A stretch of DNA of 64,000 bases. Source: Amycolatopsis mongoliensis. GTDB lineage: Bacteria; Actinomycetota; Actinomycetes; Mycobacteriales; Pseudonocardiaceae. The stretch lies in the NCBI RefSeq assembly GCF_030285665.1, contig NZ_CP127295.1, positions 2,418,001 through 2,482,000 on the forward strand. The letters run 5' to 3'. Within the stretch, counting starts at the first letter, position 1; each line of letters begins with the position of its first letter. The notes under the pieces are model-generated. The model did not search any database. It had not been told where the DNA came from and saw nothing but the letters and a program-made list of their open reading frames with translations. This document shows, piece by piece, positions 62,054 to 64,000 of this stretch. The position numbers and the translations under genes were made by a program.

Positions 62054-62684
62054 GCCCGAGCGCACCCGGCAAGCCGGTGATCTTCTCCACCACCGCCGTC
62101 GCCTGCTTCAGTACTTCCGGGTCCGGCGGGAAGTGCGGGTTCGGCACCGCGTACACCGCCATCTTCGCCGCAAGCGCCGACCGCAGCCCGTTCGTCGTGT
62201 CCTCCACCGCCGCGCAATCCGACGGCGCCACGCCCAGCAGCTCGGCGGCCCGCAGGTACACGTCCGGTGCCGGCTTCCCGGCCCCGACCTGCTCGGACGA
62301 CACCGCCGCGCCCACCGGCAGGCCCGTGACGTCCAGGAAGCCCTTGATCAGGATCACCGGTGACGAGCTGGCGATCGCCACCGGCCACCGCTTCGACACC
62401 TGGCGGACCACCTCCACCGCACCCGGGATCAGCGGCGGCTCCTCCGCGTAGCGCGCCGCCATGCGCTTGACCACGACGGTCGCGATCTCGGGCGGCGTGA
62501 GCCGCGCGCCCAGCTCCTCCACCAGGTAGCGGGCCCATTCCGGCGTGCTCATCCCCTGCAGCGCCCGCGTCGTCCCGTCCTGCCAGGTGCCGCCGTGCTC
62601 GGCGACGACCGCCCGGCGGATCTCGTCCCAGATCCGTTCGGAGTCCACGAGTACGCCGTCGAGGTCGAAGATCACCGCGTCCAT
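62046..62684 (-). CDS. HAD-superfamily phosphatase (beta-phosphoglucomutase-like)
   Basis: A 212-residue HAD hydrolase with all four motifs: FDLDGVLVDSE (nucleophile Asp7, acid/base Asp9), IASSSP, GKPAPDVY with the catalytic Lys, and AVEDTTNG. A helical cap lies after motif I. Such proteins dephosphorylate sugar phosphates or similar small molecules or act as phosphomutases; the substrate is unknown. It stands alone, divergent from the MarR/MFS pair. Confidence 0.9.
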   Translation of the reverse strand: MDAVIFDLDGVLVDSERIWDEIRRAVVAEHGGTWQDGTTRALQGMSTPEWARYLVEELGARLTPPEIATVVVKRMAARYAEEPPLIPGAVEVVRQVSKRWPVAIASSSPVILIKGFLDVTGLPVGAAVSSEQVGAGKPAPDVYLRAAELLGVAPSDCAAVEDTTNGLRSALAAKMAVYAVPNPHFPPDPEVLKQATAVVEKITGLPGALGLS

Positions 62685-62710
62685 GCCCCTGAGCGTAGCT
62701 TGTGAGAGGA

Positions 62711-62756
62711 GTTACTTAGCTACCCTTACTAATTTTTGTTAGCATAGCTAAGTGAC
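62711..62756. promoter_or_regulatory. Operator and promoter of the marR-MFS operon
   Basis: GTTACTTAGCTA (62711-62722) and TAGCTAAGTGAC (62745-62756) form an 11-of-12 inverted repeat in an AT-rich patch. Between them lies TAGCAT (62740-62745), a -10 element ending 6 nt before GTG 62752. Binding would cover promoter and start, fitting MarR autorepression. Confidence 0.65.
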
Positions 62757-63210
62757 TGCCCCGATCGCCGATCTCGCCCACCGGCTGCGGCCGCTGGTCT
62801 TCCGGCTGTACCACCAGGTGCGCCGTCAGACCCCGCAGCTGACGCTGACCCTCACCCAGGGCTCGGTGCTGAGCGAGCTCGTCAACGGCGGTCCCCGGCG
62901 GATGAGCGCGCTGGCCGAGTTCGAGCAGGTGAAGCTGCCGTCGATGACCGACGTCGTCAGCCGGCTCGAACGGCTCGGCCTGGCCACCCGCACGCCGGAC
63001 CCTGCCGACCGGCGCGCGGTGCTCGTGGACGTCACCGACGAGGGTCGCCGCTTCTACGCCGAGACGGTCGCCGCCCGCGAAGAGTTCCTTCGCGAACGCC
63101 TGATCGCGATGGACGACACCGACCGCGCTGCGATCGAAGCCGCCCTGCCCGCCCTCGCCAAATTGCTCGTCGACACCAAGAAGGAGGCACTGATCAGCGA
63201 TGAGCGCTGA
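62752..63210 (+). CDS. MarR-family regulator of the adjacent MFS transporter
   Basis: A 152-residue MarR repressor. Winged helix: MSALAEFEQVKLPSMTDVVS and the wing RTPDPADRRAVLVDVTDEG with D-ADRRA. GTG 62752 is supported by TAGCAT 6 nt upstream and lies inside the operator. The MFS gene starts 11 bp before the stop of marR, so the two are translationally coupled; the repressor most likely senses the exported compound. Confidence 0.9.
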   Translation: MTAPIADLAHRLRPLVFRLYHQVRRQTPQLTLTLTQGSVLSELVNGGPRRMSALAEFEQVKLPSMTDVVSRLERLGLATRTPDPADRRAVLVDVTDEGRRFYAETVAAREEFLRERLIAMDDTDRAAIEAALPALAKLLVDTKKEALISDER

Positions 63211-64000
63211 ACACCACTCGAGCCTGCTGGACGCCGTCAAGGGCCAGCCCAAGCAGGTGTGGATCACCGCGTTCGCCGCGGTCATCGCCTTCATGGGGAT
63301 CGGCCTGGTCGACCCGATCCTGCTGTCCATCGCCAAGGGCCTGGACGCGACGCCGTCGCAGGTCACCCTGCTCTTCTCGTCGTACCTCGGCGTCCAGGTC
63401 GTCGCGATGCTGGTCACCGGCGCGGCGAGCGCCAAGTTCGGCCCCAAGCGCACGGTCCTGGTCGGGCTGACGCTGATCGTCGCCGCCACCGCGCTGTGTT
63501 CGGCCGCCGGCTCGATCGAGCAGCTCGTCGGGCTGCGCGCGGTCTGGGGCCTCGGCAACGCGTTCTTCATCGCCACGGCGCTGTCGGTGATCGTCGGCGC
63601 CGCGACCGGCGGCCAGTCCGGCGCGATCCTGCTCTACGAGGCCGCCCTCGGTGTCGGCCTGTCGGTCGGCCCGCTGCTGGGCGCGCTGCTCGGCAGCATC
63701 TCGTGGCGCGGCCCGTTCCTCGGCACCGCCGTCCTGATGGCCGGTGCGCTCGTGCTGTGCGCGGTGTTCCTGAAGAGCGACAAGCACGAGAAGCGCGAGC
63801 CGATCAAGCTGCTCGACCCGATCCGCGCGCTGAAGCACACCGGCCTGCTGCGCACCTCCGTCGCGTCGGCGCTGTACACCGCCGCGTTCTTCGCGGTGCT
63901 GGCCTGGTCGCCGTTCGTCCTCGGCTGGAACGCCATCGCCGTCGGCCTGATCTTCTGCGGCTGGGGCCTCTGCGTCGCGGTCGCCGGCGTGGCCCTCGCG
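63200..64000 (+). CDS. MFS transporter, partial (3' end off the right edge)
   Basis: 267 residues are visible, from MSAEHHSSLLDAVKGQP, then at least seven hydrophobic segments. TM1 reads FAAVIAFMGIGLVDPILLSI, and the motif-A-like loop ASAKFGPKRTVL follows. It is a drug-exporter-type MFS of the 12-helix group, controlled by the upstream MarR with an 11-bp overlap. The C-terminal half lies outside the window. Confidence 0.88.
   Translation, partial: MSAEHHSSLLDAVKGQPKQVWITAFAAVIAFMGIGLVDPILLSIAKGLDATPSQVTLLFSSYLGVQVVAMLVTGAASAKFGPKRTVLVGLTLIVAATALCSAAGSIEQLVGLRAVWGLGNAFFIATALSVIVGAATGGQSGAILLYEAALGVGLSVGPLLGALLGSISWRGPFLGTAVLMAGALVLCAVFLKSDKHEKREPIKLLDPIRALKHTGLLRTSVASALYTAAFFAVLAWSPFVLGWNAIAVGLIFCGWGLCVAVAGVALA

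Overview
The window is about 70% G+C with actinobacterial codon bias, many GTG starts and 4-bp ATGA/GTGA gene overlaps. It carries WXG100/EspG/PPE-like proteins of the ESX (type VII) secretion world, DUF3558 lipoproteins and PonA-type penicillin-binding proteins. This points to the Pseudonocardiaceae, most likely Amycolatopsis or a close relative. From memory of M. tuberculosis, the order ino1 / PadR / DUF5318 / ponA / GT87 / rpsF-ssb-rpsR-rplI / dnaB, with leuS not far away, is the ancestral near-oriC neighbourhood (Rv0041 to Rv0058). The window would then lie on the origin-proximal part of a linear-type or circular actinobacterial chromosome, expanded here by lineage-specific genes. No tRNA, rRNA, insertion sequence, prophage or CRISPR array was seen.

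Layout. 1-1752 (minus): a small type VII operon (YbaB-like protein, WXG protein, and a CpnT/WXG100_2-type large protein that runs off the left edge). 1844-5560: MFS exporter, YqgE, an SdpI-family membrane protein and a secreted phytase-like esterase. 5570-8553: leuS with what looks like a leaderless leucine leader peptide and attenuator hairpin. 8644-10115: SDR and convergent TetR. 10188-13268 (minus): orphan type VII module B (PPE-like, EspG, WXG-like, DUF3558 lipoprotein). 13329-16930: small membrane protein, then plus-strand type VII operon C (YbaB, EspC-like, WXG protein, membrane protein). 17250-22199: ribokinase, ParB-like protein, PTS enzyme I, DHA2 exporter. 22273-27109: DUF1707 protein, lipoprotein, and an AI-2E transporter / MacS-like kinase / LuxR regulator operon. 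27355-31672: two secreted proteins, the second a 1063-residue protein with about 14 chaplin-like repeats. 31861-34025: DOPA-dioxygenase-like enzyme, two divergent MarR regulators, DUF2871. 34074-35984: dnaB preceded by a cluster of DnaA-box-like sites. 35985-39178 (minus): orphan type VII module D, with the same four gene types as B but in swapped order. 39309-40936: rpsF-ssb-rpsR-rplI. 41039-43832: three tandem secreted proteins with a shared C-terminal anchor. 43947-50220: endonuclease IV, GT87, ROK regulator, Gfo/Idh/MocA oxidoreductase, GT1 glycosyltransferase, TetR. 50260-58742: three tandem PonA-like PBPs and DUF5318. 58988-64000: PadR, inositol phosphate synthase, ECF sigma factor pair, HAD phosphatase, MarR and an MFS transporter cut by the right edge.

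Themes. Cell-envelope growth dominates (three bifunctional PBPs, GT87, inositol phosphate for phosphatidylinositol-based glycolipids, chaplin-like and C-terminally anchored surface proteins), together with four type VII substrate operons that lack any ESX core machinery nearby. Regulation is visible in the DNA: at least a dozen genes have a TANNNT -10 element 6-8 nt before their start codon, so they are probably read from leaderless mRNAs, and several regulators have clear palindromes at their own promoters.
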